Part shown: positions 48,071-58,956 of the stretch, in pieces | How the letters are laid out: the number at the start of each line of letters is the position of its first letter | Numbering within the stretch: the stretch's first letter is position 1 | Source of the DNA: an uncultured Pelagibacteraceae bacterium | GTDB taxonomy: Bacteria > Pseudomonadota > Alphaproteobacteria > Pelagibacterales > Pelagibacteraceae | DNA: 64,000 nucleotides | Reading direction: 5' to 3' | Assembly: GCA_902595105.1 (NCBI GenBank) | Contig: CACJPA010000002.1 | Location: forward strand, 18,368 to 82,367 | Program-made: the position numbers and the translations under genes | Notes under the pieces: generated by a model | What the model was told of the DNA's origin: nothing | Seen by the model: the letters and a program-made list of their open reading frames with translations, nothing else | Databases searched by the model: none

Positions 48071-48748
48071 ATGCAAATGGGATGGAGATGGGATTTTACA
48101 TTTGAAATATTGCCACAAATGGCAATAGCAACTTTAAATACTATTCTTGCAGCAGGTGTAGGTTATGCAATCGCCCTAGTAGTTGGATTATTTTTTTTAC
48201 TAGGGCAAAAGACACCATTTAAAATTGTTAACTGGATAAATAGAGAAATAGTAGAATTTATAAGATCAACACCACTTTTAATTCAGTTATTTTTTGTTTA
48301 TTTTGTATTACCACAATTTGGAATTACTTTATCTGCTTGGGTTTGTGGAATGATAACAATTGGTCTTCATTTTGGAACTTATTTATCTGAGGTTTATAGA
48401 GGCGCTTTAGAAGGCGTTCCAAAATCTCAATGGGAGGCATGTAGAGCTCTTAATTTTTCAACAATTTATACTTATAGAAGAATAGTTCTCCCACAAGCAT
48501 TCCCTATAGCTATACCAGGAATGGGAAATTATTTAGTTGGTATCTTTAAAGATACACCATTGCTCTCAACAATAGGAGTTGCAGAATTATTCCACGCAGC
48601 AACTGCAGTCGGTGGATATAATTATAGATATTTAGAACCTTATACTTTGGTTGGAATTATATTTTTAACTCTTTCAATTCCTGCTGCAATGTGGGTTAGA
48701 AAATTAGAAAATGATGTTAATAAAGCACAGGGAAAAATAAAAAAATAA
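48071..48748 (+). CDS. ehuD: Amino acid/ectoine ABC transporter permease EhuD-like
   Basis: EFIRSTPLLIQLFFVYFVLPQFG; EVYRGALEGVPKSQWEACRALNFS. Confidence 0.83.
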   Translation: MQMGWRWDFTFEILPQMAIATLNTILAAGVGYAIALVVGLFFLLGQKTPFKIVNWINREIVEFIRSTPLLIQLFFVYFVLPQFGITLSAWVCGMITIGLHFGTYLSEVYRGALEGVPKSQWEACRALNFSTIYTYRRIVLPQAFPIAIPGMGNYLVGIFKDTPLLSTIGVAELFHAATAVGGYNYRYLEPYTLVGIIFLTLSIPAAMWVRKLENDVNKAQGKIKK

Positions 48749-48751
48749 ATT

Positions 48752-49540
48752 ATGAAAAATAAATCTGATGAAATAATTGTAAAATTTGATCAAGTAACGA
48801 AACAATATGGTGATTTAGTAGTTTTAGATAAATTAAATCTAGATATTAAAAAAAATGAAATGGTTTCAATTATTGGACCTTCAGGATCAGGTAAAACTAC
48901 AGTTCTTAGAGTTTTAATGACTTTAGAAAAAATAAACGGTGGAGTAATCAATCTAGACGGTGAGCCCTTAACACATATGAGTGAAAATGGTAATCTTGTT
49001 GAGGCAAGTGAAAAGTATTTAAGAGAAAGACGTTCAAAAATTGGAATGGTATTTCAGCAATTCAATTTGTTTCCCCACATGACAGCTTTACAAAACTGCA
49101 TAGAAGCTCCAATTGAAGTTTTAGGGCTTAAAAAAGAGGAAGCAGAGGAAAGAGCCTTGGAGCTGCTTGAGTTAGTGGGTTTGACAGATAAAAAAGATCA
49201 ACATCCAAGCAGACTTTCAGGAGGTCAACAACAAAGAGTTGCTATAGCAAGAGCTCTTGCTATGAGACCTAAAGTTATGCTTTTAGATGAAATAACTTCT
49301 GCGCTCGATCCTGAGGTAGTAGGGGAAGTTTTAAATGTTATACGTTCATTAAATAAAGAGCATAATTTGACTATGATAATGGTCACTCACCAAATGGGTT
49401 TTGCTCGTGAGATTTCAGATAGAGTTTGTTTTTTTAACGAAGGTAAAATATTTGAGGAAGGACCCCCAGAAAAATTATTTGGAGATCCTCAAAATGAGAG
49501 AACCAAACAATTTCTTCATGCAGTACTAGACTCGCATTAA
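48752..49540 (+). CDS. ehuA: Amino acid/ectoine ABC transporter ATP-binding protein EhuA-like
   Basis: [43 protein letters not shown]. Confidence 0.87.
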   Translation: MKNKSDEIIVKFDQVTKQYGDLVVLDKLNLDIKKNEMVSIIGPSGSGKTTVLRVLMTLEKINGGVINLDGEPLTHMSENGNLVEASEKYLRERRSKIGMVFQQFNLFPHMTALQNCIEAPIEVLGLKKEEAEERALELLELVGLTDKKDQHPSRLSGGQQQRVAIARALAMRPKVMLLDEITSALDPEVVGEVLNVIRSLNKEHNLTMIMVTHQMGFAREISDRVCFFNEGKIFEEGPPEKLFGDPQNERTKQFLHAVLDSH

Positions 49541-49549
49541 TATTTAAGT

Positions 49550-50863
49550 TTAATACTTTTTTAATTCAGGATTATCTTTTACAGAAGTTTCTTCCAACGT
49601 TGCAGGAGTATCTGGGTCTAATTCTAGTCCAGCAGGTGTAATTGTTGCAGGTATAGGTGTAAATGTTGAGTCTGGGTTTTCAACAGTATCTCTAACTTTC
49701 ATCCTATACAAACCAAATCCACCAATAATCGCATGAGCAATAATTAAAAAAATAAATAAACCATTTAATCCAAACCATTCCATAAACACAGAACATAAAA
49801 TAGGACCACTAATTGCGCCTACACCAAAGATAAACTGCAAACCGCCTCCAGCTGCTACGAATTTTGATTTTGGAACAAAGTCATTTGTGTGAGCAAGGTT
49901 AAGTGAAAACAAAGGAAGACATAAGCTTGAATATAATCCTACAGCAATAAAAAATATAATTTTTCTAAAAGCAAATTCATCCATGTAATAAATATTTTGA
50001 ATAGGATCATTTGAAGTTAGAATTGAAACAAAAGCTAAAACGGAACTTCCAAAAGTTGTAATTACGATTACTTTTCTTCTATCAAATGTATCTGAAAAAT
50101 AACCTATTGGTCCCTGGCCAATCACTCCTGCAATTGTTGCAATAAATAAAAGTATTGATGTTTCAACTAAAGTAAATTTTGCAAGTGTTGCGTAAACAGA
50201 TATTAAAGAAAAGAATGCTGCGTGAATGATACCAGTAAAGAATGAACTCAATGAACCAAGTGGTGAAATCTTATACAATTCTTTGATACTTATTGTTTCT
50301 ATCTTTTTAAATTTAGGAGCAGGTCTTTTAGTTAATAAAATAGGAACAAGCGCAAGAGAAAGTAAAATAGAAACTAGAATAAATGGTTCGTAGTCTTCTG
50401 GTTTGCTAACATTAAGTAGCAACATACCTATAGCTAATCCAAAATAGATTACCATCATATAAGCAGACAATAGTTGTCCTCTATTTTTATTGGTTGCTCT
50501 ATCATTCAACCAGCTTTCAGTAACCACATAACAACTAACTAAACTTATACCTGTTATGAACCTGCTAATTGTCCACATGAATGGATTTACATAAACAACC
50601 GCAACTAAAGCACTTAAAGATGCAAGCGAAGCAAAGGCAGCAAATACTCTGATATGACCAACTTTAGAAACAAAATTAGGAGTAGTTCTCGAACCAACAA
50701 AATAACCAACATAATATCCAGACATAAAGATACCAGTAGTAAAGACACTAAAATCTTCAATTACTGATCGAATACCCATAACTTGCATTTGCAAACCATG
50801 AGCGATCATCATTACTCCTATCCCAATAAATAGAGCCCAAGACTTTTTTACTTCTTTTTGCAT
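49550..50863 (-). CDS. MFS transporter
   Basis: 12-TM MFS; GYFSDTFDRRKVIV loop motif, ATNKNRGQLLSAYM; acidic/proline C-terminal tail. Confidence 0.87.
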   Translation of the reverse strand: MQKEVKKSWALFIGIGVMMIAHGLQMQVMGIRSVIEDFSVFTTGIFMSGYYVGYFVGSRTTPNFVSKVGHIRVFAAFASLASLSALVAVVYVNPFMWTISRFITGISLVSCYVVTESWLNDRATNKNRGQLLSAYMMVIYFGLAIGMLLLNVSKPEDYEPFILVSILLSLALVPILLTKRPAPKFKKIETISIKELYKISPLGSLSSFFTGIIHAAFFSLISVYATLAKFTLVETSILLFIATIAGVIGQGPIGYFSDTFDRRKVIVITTFGSSVLAFVSILTSNDPIQNIYYMDEFAFRKIIFFIAVGLYSSLCLPLFSLNLAHTNDFVPKSKFVAAGGGLQFIFGVGAISGPILCSVFMEWFGLNGLFIFLIIAHAIIGGFGLYRMKVRDTVENPDSTFTPIPATITPAGLELDPDTPATLEETSVKDNPELKKY

Positions 50864-50883
50864 TTTTAGTTTTTAAATTTTGA

Positions 50884-51768
50884 TTATTTTGGCTGCGTAG
50901 TTTTGGTTTGTGTTTTTTTTATGGCCAGTAAAGAATGAATTGCTATCGTGATAATGATAATTATACCCCCATAGATAGTCTCATTAGAAGGCTGTTCTTT
51001 GATAACCATCCAAACCCATATTGGTCCAAGAATTGTTTCTAGAAGGAAAAATAGATTAACTTCAGCTGCTGTTATAAATCTTGGTGCTATGGTGACCAAG
51101 ACAAATGGTATTGCTACACACATTATACACATTAAAGATACATAAAAGATATCATTTCCCACTAAAGCAAAATCTTTAACAAAGAAAAAGGCAAATATTG
51201 CAACACACGATTTCCCAATTACAGCTGCAGGTACTAAATCAGTCGATTTTGCATATCTTGCAATGTTTGCGTTACAGGCTAATCCAAAAGCAGTTATTAA
51301 ACCAAATAAATCCCCATAAAAATTGCCAAGACTTAAAGAGTCGTAAAATATATAAACACAAGCAACAAAGGTAATTATTATTGCAATCCAGGTTTTATTA
51401 TCTGGTTTTTCTTTTAAAAAAATAGCTCCCAAAATTGCAGAGAGCATTGGTGCAAGAGCAACCATTAATAAAGTATTTGCTACATTAGTGTTTTGTATTG
51501 AGATAATAAAAGTAATATTGCAAATAGAAAAACTAATTACATAAAAAATTCCTGGGTAACCAATTTTAAACAATGCTTTTAAGAAATTAGTTTTATAAAA
51601 AAAAAGAAGACCAATTAGAACTACTACAAATGGAATTGCCCCTCTGTAAAAAAGCATTCCCCAAGTATCAATATTTGATAATCTTATCAGTAAAGAGTCT
51701 GGAGTTATAAACATAACTCCTATGAAAGCCATTAACGAACCTTTTTGTTGATTAGTTAAATTATTCAA
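50884..51768 (-). CDS. EamA/DMT family transporter
   Basis: 10-TM DMT repeats, LSAILGAIFLKEKPDNKTW. Confidence 0.83.
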   Translation of the reverse strand: MNNLTNQQKGSLMAFIGVMFITPDSLLIRLSNIDTWGMLFYRGAIPFVVVLIGLLFFYKTNFLKALFKIGYPGIFYVISFSICNITFIISIQNTNVANTLLMVALAPMLSAILGAIFLKEKPDNKTWIAIIITFVACVYIFYDSLSLGNFYGDLFGLITAFGLACNANIARYAKSTDLVPAAVIGKSCVAIFAFFFVKDFALVGNDIFYVSLMCIMCVAIPFVLVTIAPRFITAAEVNLFFLLETILGPIWVWMVIKEQPSNETIYGGIIIIITIAIHSLLAIKKTQTKTTQPK

Positions 51769-52688
51769 ACCTTAAGTTCTTTCCAAAAAGTTTTAGCTAA
51801 ATTTTTACCAGATAGATCAAAAAGTGTTTTAAGTCCAGTTGGAGATGTTACATTTATATCTCCATTAAGTTTTTGATCTATAAAATCAATTCCTGCAAAA
51901 AAAATATTTTCTTTTTTTAAATCTTTTGCAATTAATTTTGAAATTTTATTTTCTAATTTTGTTAAATTAATATTAATTGGTTTAGCACCTTTACTCATGT
52001 TACTTAAAAAAGATCCTTTTTTAGGAACTCTAGAAATTGAACCACAAACTTTTCCATTAATTATAAAAACTCTTTTATCTCCTTTATTAATCTTAGGTAA
52101 AAATTTTTGACACATAATATGATCATGTTTTTTAATATATTTATTTATAAGTTTTGAATTAAACTTATTTAATAAGTAAATATCATTTCCACTATAACTA
52201 TGAATTGGTTTGACAATTACTTTCTTATGTTTTTTAACAAAATTTTTGATTTCATTTATATCCTGAGAAAAAAGGGTATCAGGCATATATTTTAAATATT
52301 TTGCTGAATATAGTTTTTCAGACATATTTCTTATAGATGTTGGATTATTTATTATTTTAACTTTATTTTTAATAAAATCTAAAATGTAAGTAGTTGAAAT
52401 ATATTCTAAATTAAACGGTGGATCTTGACGGATTAAAATAAACTTACATTTTGTAAGGTCTAAAGTTTGTTCTTTAATGATTTTGTAAAATTTCTTATTT
52501 CGATAATTGAACTTAATGAAGAAACCTTTAGCTATAACTTTTGCGTTTTTTATTGATAGATCTTTTGGATCATAATAAAAAATTTTATATTTGTTTTGTA
52601 TTTCGTTAGCTAAAAAAACACTAGTATCAGTTACAGGGTTAAGAGTAGAAGGATGATTTCCTTGAATAGCTACTATTTTATTTGTCAT
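51765..52688 (-). CDS. gshB: Glutathione synthetase-like ATP-grasp protein
   Basis: QDPPFNLEYISTTYILD, NNPTSIRNMSEKLYSAKY, KPIHSYSGNDIYLL, GDKRVFIINGKVCGSISRVP, NVTSPTGLK; adjacent to gshA. Confidence 0.88.
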   Translation of the reverse strand: MTNKIVAIQGNHPSTLNPVTDTSVFLANEIQNKYKIFYYDPKDLSIKNAKVIAKGFFIKFNYRNKKFYKIIKEQTLDLTKCKFILIRQDPPFNLEYISTTYILDFIKNKVKIINNPTSIRNMSEKLYSAKYLKYMPDTLFSQDINEIKNFVKKHKKVIVKPIHSYSGNDIYLLNKFNSKLINKYIKKHDHIMCQKFLPKINKGDKRVFIINGKVCGSISRVPKKGSFLSNMSKGAKPININLTKLENKISKLIAKDLKKENIFFAGIDFIDQKLNGDINVTSPTGLKTLFDLSGKNLAKTFWKELKV

Positions 52689-53973
52689 ATAATTCTTCTA
52701 AATTTTCATTTTTTGAAAATTTACTAATCATATGATCTGCATTTGTAGTTTTGTTATCAACTACATTTTGCAAGTGATTTAAGAATATAGTTTCGTTATT
52801 TCCTTTTTTACTAATGATATCTCTTTTTTCTAAGCCTTTCCTAGAAATGTTTAGAAGAGCAGAAGTCCAATACAATAAGTCTTTACCCATTAATTGAGTA
52901 TTAAATCCTTTTTGTGGAGCATCTAAATAAGCATTGATTATTTTATCTGTTTCCCAAGAAGAGATTAGTTCGTATGCTTCATCTAAATTTCCGTATAACA
53001 TACCAATATTAAAAGCTGGTCCAGCACATAGGCAATCCCAACCACATGTATCCATAGATCTAAGCTCAATATATTTCTTCAGTCTATTTTCAGTAAATAT
53101 TGTGCTTAAGTGGGTTGTAAGATCATGCTTTATTGGAAGTCTATTTCCTATCTCTTCAATTTTTCCATCCATAAAATCTTTAAATATATATTTTCTTCCT
53201 GAAATATATTGATCATTATGTTGAATAAATAGAATTGGAAAGTTCATCACAAATTCTGCATATTTATCAAAATCTAAATTTTCAAAAAATAATTTAGGTA
53301 AACCTCCTCTTGAAGTACTCTGCCATACTTTAGATCTGTAGGATAAATAATTACTATTCTTTTTCTCAACTATTGAAGAGTTTGCAAACAATGCAATTGA
53401 AATTGGAACAATAGAATTAACTAATTTAAATTTTTTAATAAAATCTACCTCTGAATTGTAATCAATATTTAATTGTGTGCCACATGTTCGGTACATCATA
53501 TCTAAACTAAGTTCTCCACCTAGAGGCATATCTTTTGTCATTAACTCATAACGTTGCTTAGGATTTTTTGGAATATCTTCTAATTTTGAAATAGGATCAA
53601 AGCCTGCACTAACTATTTTGATACCTAATTTTTTAGTAACTTGTTTTAATTCAAATAAATAATCTTGAGATTCTGCGCAAGCCTCATGCATATGGTTTAA
53701 TTTATCACCTGATAATTCAATTTGGTTGCCAGGTTCTAGTGTTATATTTTTATCACCTTTATTGAGACCAATAATATTTTTTTTTTCAAAAACAGGGTTC
53801 CAGCCAAACTCAGTCAAGGCTGTAAACATTTCTTTTACTTTTGGATAATCAATTCTTTTATTATTTTCAGTGTTGAACAAAAATTTTTCATGTTCAATTC
53901 CGATTTTAAAGTCTTTTGTTTCTTTAATACCTGACTGAAAATATTCTATAATTTGCTCTTTCGTTTTAATCAT
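52678..53973 (-). CDS. gshA: Glutamate-cysteine ligase (class 3 / plant-alphaproteobacterial type)
   Basis: KIGIEHEKF, GDKNITLEPGNQIELSG, MPLGGELSLDMMYRTCGTQLNIDY, ELRSMDTCGWDCLCAGPAF. Confidence 0.92.
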   Translation of the reverse strand: MIKTKEQIIEYFQSGIKETKDFKIGIEHEKFLFNTENNKRIDYPKVKEMFTALTEFGWNPVFEKKNIIGLNKGDKNITLEPGNQIELSGDKLNHMHEACAESQDYLFELKQVTKKLGIKIVSAGFDPISKLEDIPKNPKQRYELMTKDMPLGGELSLDMMYRTCGTQLNIDYNSEVDFIKKFKLVNSIVPISIALFANSSIVEKKNSNYLSYRSKVWQSTSRGGLPKLFFENLDFDKYAEFVMNFPILFIQHNDQYISGRKYIFKDFMDGKIEEIGNRLPIKHDLTTHLSTIFTENRLKKYIELRSMDTCGWDCLCAGPAFNIGMLYGNLDEAYELISSWETDKIINAYLDAPQKGFNTQLMGKDLLYWTSALLNISRKGLEKRDIISKKGNNETIFLNHLQNVVDNKTTNADHMISKFSKNENLEELYDK

Positions 53974-54002
53974 GGCTTCTAATTAGTGATTTATAAATGA
54001 AT

Positions 54003-54560
54003 TTAAAGGTGATAATAAGGTTCTTTTGAGAATATTTTCCTTATTAATGGCGTAAAATCCTCTAAAGACATACTTTTATACTCAGGATCAAATGAGCACT
54101 GATCGTATTTTTCACAAAAATCTATCGTATCCTGATAGTATTTATGATCTTTAAATTTGTCTCTTGCGTTTCTATCACCACCTAAATGATGAGCGCTATA
54201 ATAAGTTTGAAAAAGTCCATGATGAAGAATGATCCAATAAGTTTTTTCAGAAACGTAAGGTCTTAAAATAGAAGCTGCATATTGTGAATGATTCATTGGC
54301 GCAAGATCATCTCCTATGTCATGTAATAAAGTTGCAACAACCATTTCATCACTTTCATTATTTTTAAATGCTCTTGTTGCAGCTTGTAAAGAATGTTCTA
54401 ATCTTGTGATTTTATATCCTTCTAGAGTTGTAGTTTGCTTAGATAAATAATTTATTATTCTATCTGCTGTTTGCCTTTCAAAATTTTTTTCAAATTTCTC
54501 TAATAGCTCATAATCTTCTTTAGAACCATTTTTCATTTCAGTAAAATTTACTGTCTTCAT
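54003..54560 (-). CDS. HD-domain protein, PhnZ/MIOX-like
   Basis: RLEHSLQAATRA, VATLLHDIGDDLAPMNHSQYAASIL, YWIILHHGLFQTYY, CEKYDQCSFDP metal-ligand pattern. Confidence 0.82.
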   Translation of the reverse strand: MKTVNFTEMKNGSKEDYELLEKFEKNFERQTADRIINYLSKQTTTLEGYKITRLEHSLQAATRAFKNNESDEMVVATLLHDIGDDLAPMNHSQYAASILRPYVSEKTYWIILHHGLFQTYYSAHHLGGDRNARDKFKDHKYYQDTIDFCEKYDQCSFDPEYKSMSLEDFTPLIRKIFSKEPYYHL

Positions 54561-54562
54561 AA

Positions 54563-56044
54563 TTAATTATTAGATGCTGTGCTTAATAAAGAAAGTTGGG
54601 TTATTTTATTATCACCCAATTCATCAACGGGTTTTACCGGGTAATCCCCAGTAAAATAATGATCTGTTAATTGAGGATAAGCCTCATTTCTTTTGTCAAA
54701 TCCAATTGCTCTATACAATCCACCAATAGATAAAAATTTAAGTGATTTTGCACCTATATATTCACAAATTTCATCGTTAGATTTATTTGCTGCTAATAAC
54801 TCTTTTTTAGTTGGAGTATCTACGCCATAAAAATCTGGATATCTTATCTCAGGACAAGCTATTCTTACGTGAACCTCTTTTGCACCTGCATCATATAACA
54901 TTTTAACAATTTTATAAGATGTAGTTCCTCTAACAAGAGAGTCATCAATTAAAATAATCTTTTTATCTTTAATTGCGCTTTGGTTTGCATTCAATTTTAA
55001 TTTTACACCTAAGCTTCTTATTTTTTGACTTGGCTCAATAAAAGTTCTTCCAACATAATGATTTCTAATTAAACCATGTTCAAAATTCATTTTTAAATGT
55101 TGAGCAAAACCAAGTGCTGCAGCGTTTCCTGAATCTGGTACAGGTACAACTATATCTGCTTTTAGATCATTTTCTTTTGCTAGTTCTTTTCCTAAATTTT
55201 TTCTATGTTCATAAGCTGTTTTATTATCAAGTAAGCTGTCTGGTCTCGAAAAATAAATATACTCAAATACACATGGTCTTACTTTTTTAGGAGAGAAGGG
55301 TTTGATACTCGTTAATTCATCATTTTCAATTAATACTATTTCTCCATTCTCTACTTCTCTTATAAATTTTGCACCAATTATATCTAATGCGCAAGTTTCG
55401 GAGGCTAGCACATAGCTGTTTCCTAATTTTCCAATCATTAATGGTCTGATACCATATGGATCTCTTACACCTATTAAAGATTTTTGTGTCATCATTACCA
55501 ATGCATACCCACCTTGAATTTGGAATATGGCGTCTATTATTTTATCAATTGTTTTTGATCTTTTAGATTTAGCAATTAACTGAACTATAGTTTCAGTGTC
55601 TGAGGTAGTATAAAAAATTGCTCCTTCCTCTACGAGTTTGTTTCTTAAAGATATTGAATTTGTTAAGTTTCCGTTATGAGATACTCCAATGCCGCCTGCA
55701 TTAGTATCTGCAAAAAAAGGCTGGATATTTCTTAAAATATTATTGCCGGTAGTACTATATCGATTATGTCCAATAGCATAATTACCTTTTAGGTTTTTTA
55801 AAACTTTTTCTTTATTGAAATTATCTCCTACTAAGCCAAATCTTTTTTCAGAATAATATTTTTCCCCGTCAAAAGTAACTATTCCACATCCTTCTTGTCC
55901 TCTATGTTGAAGTGCATGCAAACCTAAAGCTGTTAATGCAGAAGCATCTTTAGCATTACTTATGCCAAATACTCCACATTCTTCTTTTAATTTTGGATCA
56001 AATATCTTTAATTTTATCTTTAGATTCTTGGTATGTTTTTTCAT
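54563..56044 (-). CDS. purF: Amidophosphoribosyltransferase
   Basis: ECGVFGI catalytic Cys, LGLHALQHRGQEGCGI, IILIDDSLVRGTTSYKIVKML. Confidence 0.97.
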   Translation of the reverse strand: MKKHTKNLKIKLKIFDPKLKEECGVFGISNAKDASALTALGLHALQHRGQEGCGIVTFDGEKYYSEKRFGLVGDNFNKEKVLKNLKGNYAIGHNRYSTTGNNILRNIQPFFADTNAGGIGVSHNGNLTNSISLRNKLVEEGAIFYTTSDTETIVQLIAKSKRSKTIDKIIDAIFQIQGGYALVMMTQKSLIGVRDPYGIRPLMIGKLGNSYVLASETCALDIIGAKFIREVENGEIVLIENDELTSIKPFSPKKVRPCVFEYIYFSRPDSLLDNKTAYEHRKNLGKELAKENDLKADIVVPVPDSGNAAALGFAQHLKMNFEHGLIRNHYVGRTFIEPSQKIRSLGVKLKLNANQSAIKDKKIILIDDSLVRGTTSYKIVKMLYDAGAKEVHVRIACPEIRYPDFYGVDTPTKKELLAANKSNDEICEYIGAKSLKFLSIGGLYRAIGFDKRNEAYPQLTDHYFTGDYPVKPVDELGDNKITQLSLLSTASNN

Positions 56045-56543
56045 TAGGAAATTCTTTTATCAGATAATTACTACCTTTTTCTAAATATGGAAAGGTGTAT
56101 GATTTATTTAAATTTGTTGGCCATTTATCATGATTATAAACAATATGAATTCCTGAGAAAATACAAACTGAAACAATATATGCTTTTACAAAGCCAAAAA
56201 AGAATCCAAATGTAGTGTCTAAACCACCGATGCCAGTGTATTTTACTGCTTTACTGATACCTTTGTTAATCAATAAGATCAAAAAGATAACAACTATAAA
56301 TATTGTGATTCCAAGTCCTACGTCGAGAACATATTCGTTGTCGATTATATCTTTTACATAAGGTTTTAGACGTGGAAATAAAATAAGAGTAATAACATAG
56401 GCTAGGAGCCATTTTGCCGTTGAAAGGATACTTAATACAAACCCTTTTCTATAACAACTTATTAGAGACCATATGGTTATTGCGATATAGATTAAATCAA
56501 CAATAGAGATTACTTCATAAAAATCTTTAAGAGTATCTAACAT
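55998..56543 (-). CDS. cvpA: CvpA family membrane protein
   Basis: Four TM, RKGFVLSILSTAKWLLAYV; GGLDTTFGFFFGFVKAYIV; overlaps purF. Confidence 0.88.
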   Translation of the reverse strand: MLDTLKDFYEVISIVDLIYIAITIWSLISCYRKGFVLSILSTAKWLLAYVITLILFPRLKPYVKDIIDNEYVLDVGLGITIFIVVIFLILLINKGISKAVKYTGIGGLDTTFGFFFGFVKAYIVSVCIFSGIHIVYNHDKWPTNLNKSYTFPYLEKGSNYLIKEFPNEKTYQESKDKIKDI

Positions 56544-58936
56544 TATGCATCTTTACCAAATGGTTTTACTACCAATATCAATACAGGTAGCAAAGTTAAC
56601 ACTGATATCATCGCAAGCAACATTGCAAGACCCGTAAACATACCAAAATAAATTGTAGGTATAAATTTAGATAATACTAAAATTGAAAAACCAAATACAA
56701 TTGTGATTGAAGTATTTAATATTGCAACCCCAACTGTTGAGTGACAAGTTTTTAAAGTTTTTTTGTAATCTTTTATTTTGTTAAATTCTTCCTTAAATCT
56801 ATATATATAGTGAATACTATTATCAACAGCTATACCAATTGTAATTGCAGCAATTGTGATTGTCATCATATCCAATGGTATTTCTAATAATCCGATAATT
56901 CCTAAAATAAAGAATGCAGCTATGAAATTTGGCACAACTCCAATTAATGAAAGTTTTATATTTCTAAATAAAATTATGAACATTGAGAAAATACCAATTA
57001 TAACCAGACCAAGTGTCAAAATTTGTGACTTAAATAAACTTTGTAATAAATTATTAAACAAAATAAGTGCTCCTGCTAATTTGTAATCATCTTTTTTTAA
57101 TCCTAATTCATTTTCTAAATCAAAATTAATTTTATTAATTAAATCATTTCTTCTTAAATTTTCTTGTGAGTCTATAATTCTAAGACTAATTCGAGCTTCA
57201 TTATTTTCTATTGATAGATATGGATCGATTATTTCTGTTTTAATACTTTCAGGTATTTTTGAATATAATACTCCCATCTCTAAAGTACCTAGTGGGTTAT
57301 TATTATTCAGTTGTGTTGCAACATCTATGATTGATGAAAAAGATAAAACTTTACCAACTTGTGGAAGACTGTCTAAATAATTATGAACAGATGCAATTCT
57401 ATCTATTTTATCTTTAGTAAACCAATATTTTTCATCATTTGAGTCTTCTTCATCTCCCCAATCTTCAAATTCATCATCTTCTTCTGATTTCTTTTCTTCT
57501 TTTTTAGGAAATTTTAAAATTACTTCCAAAGGAGTTGTTCCACCGAGTTCTTCATCAATCAGCTTCATTCCTTTATAAATTTCAGTGTTTTTATCAAAAT
57601 AATTTATAAAACTATTTTCCACTTCAAGTTTGCTAATTCCAATTACACTTAGGATAATGACAATCCCAGTTACAGAAAAAATTGTAAATTTGCTATTTAA
57701 AGAAATTGAACCAAGTATCGATGTAATTTTTGAATCTTGTTCTTTTTTTAAAGCTACATTTCTAGTTGAAGTAAAACTTAAAAGTGTAGGTAGTAAAGTA
57801 AAAGTAATTATGAAAGATGTAATCAAACCAAATGTCATCATCCATCCAAAATCTATGATGGGTTTAATTTCACTAAAGATTAAAGACAAGAAAGCTAATA
57901 TTGTTGTTAAAACTGTATACAATATAGGCCAAAACATTTTACTTGTTGTTAAAGAAATGATTTCAAAGGTACTTTTTGATGGAAAATTTTTTTTTAGCTG
58001 AAGAAATCTGGTACTCATGTGAATATTCATTGCCATTGTAAGAATTAACATCAAGGCAATAAAGTTTGATGAAATAACTGTTACTTTCCATCCAAGTAAT
58101 CCAAGTAAACCCATCATGATGATGACGGAAAAAAAACAACTGCTAATAGGAACAATAATCCAAATTAAATTTCTAAAAACAAACCAAAGAGTTGCGATAA
58201 TAAATAGTAAAACTCCAATACCAAATATAATGATATCACTTTTAATAAAAGTCATCATATCATCTGCAATCATTGGAATTCCACCTAAGTAAATTTTTCC
58301 AACATCTCCATAACTTTGAATTACTTGTCTTATCTCTAAAATATTTTGATGATTTTGTTTTTTTATTTGATCTTTATAATTTTCAATTTCTTCTCTAGAT
58401 TTTTTTCCTATATCTTCTAACTTATTATTTTGTTTTATATTAACAATGATCCCACTTGTTTTACCATCCTCACTAATTACAAAATTTCTAAAAACAGGAC
58501 TATTTAAAATCTCATTGAAACCTCTTTTTCTATCTACATCTTCATCTTTTAAAGTTTTGAAGCTTTCTAATCTTTCTTGAAGTGGTACATCTGAATTATT
58601 TAAAAGTGGTACATCTAAAAGGGTAATAACACTATGAACCCAATCTAAACTCTGAATTTTATACTTTAGACTTAATAAATTATTCATTGATGATTCTTTC
58701 ACCATTCCTTCATTAGGAGTATAAGTAAGAATTAAAAAATCCTTAGACCCGTATCTTTCAGAAATTTCTTGCAAGTAGGCTAAATCCGGATCTCCATCAA
58801 TTAACAGAGTCTCTGATGAAGCATCTAACCTAAAATCTTTAGAATAATACCCAAAACTTAAAATAGAAATAAGAAGTAAAATAAATATTGCCTTAGGGTT
58901 CTTTAAAACTAAGTTTTGATACATCTGAGCCAACAT
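56543..58936 (-). CDS. RND superfamily (MMPL/HpnN-like) exporter
   Basis: Two 6-TM bundles with large loops; DASSETLLIDGDPDLAYLQEISERYGSKDFLILTY; TIAAITIGIAVDNSIHYIYRFKEEF. Confidence 0.87.
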   Translation of the reverse strand: MLAQMYQNLVLKNPKAIFILLLISILSFGYYSKDFRLDASSETLLIDGDPDLAYLQEISERYGSKDFLILTYTPNEGMVKESSMNNLLSLKYKIQSLDWVHSVITLLDVPLLNNSDVPLQERLESFKTLKDEDVDRKRGFNEILNSPVFRNFVISEDGKTSGIIVNIKQNNKLEDIGKKSREEIENYKDQIKKQNHQNILEIRQVIQSYGDVGKIYLGGIPMIADDMMTFIKSDIIIFGIGVLLFIIATLWFVFRNLIWIIVPISSCFFSVIIMMGLLGLLGWKVTVISSNFIALMLILTMAMNIHMSTRFLQLKKNFPSKSTFEIISLTTSKMFWPILYTVLTTILAFLSLIFSEIKPIIDFGWMMTFGLITSFIITFTLLPTLLSFTSTRNVALKKEQDSKITSILGSISLNSKFTIFSVTGIVIILSVIGISKLEVENSFINYFDKNTEIYKGMKLIDEELGGTTPLEVILKFPKKEEKKSEEDDEFEDWGDEEDSNDEKYWFTKDKIDRIASVHNYLDSLPQVGKVLSFSSIIDVATQLNNNNPLGTLEMGVLYSKIPESIKTEIIDPYLSIENNEARISLRIIDSQENLRRNDLINKINFDLENELGLKKDDYKLAGALILFNNLLQSLFKSQILTLGLVIIGIFSMFIILFRNIKLSLIGVVPNFIAAFFILGIIGLLEIPLDMMTITIAAITIGIAVDNSIHYIYRFKEEFNKIKDYKKTLKTCHSTVGVAILNTSITIVFGFSILVLSKFIPTIYFGMFTGLAMLLAMISVLTLLPVLILVVKPFGKDA

Positions 58937-58956
58937 TAGCTCTTTTATATTGGAAA

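Noticed and set aside
57630-58001. 123-aa antisense ORF over the RND gene
   Set aside because: Lies wholly opposite a clear RND coding sequence; no independent support.
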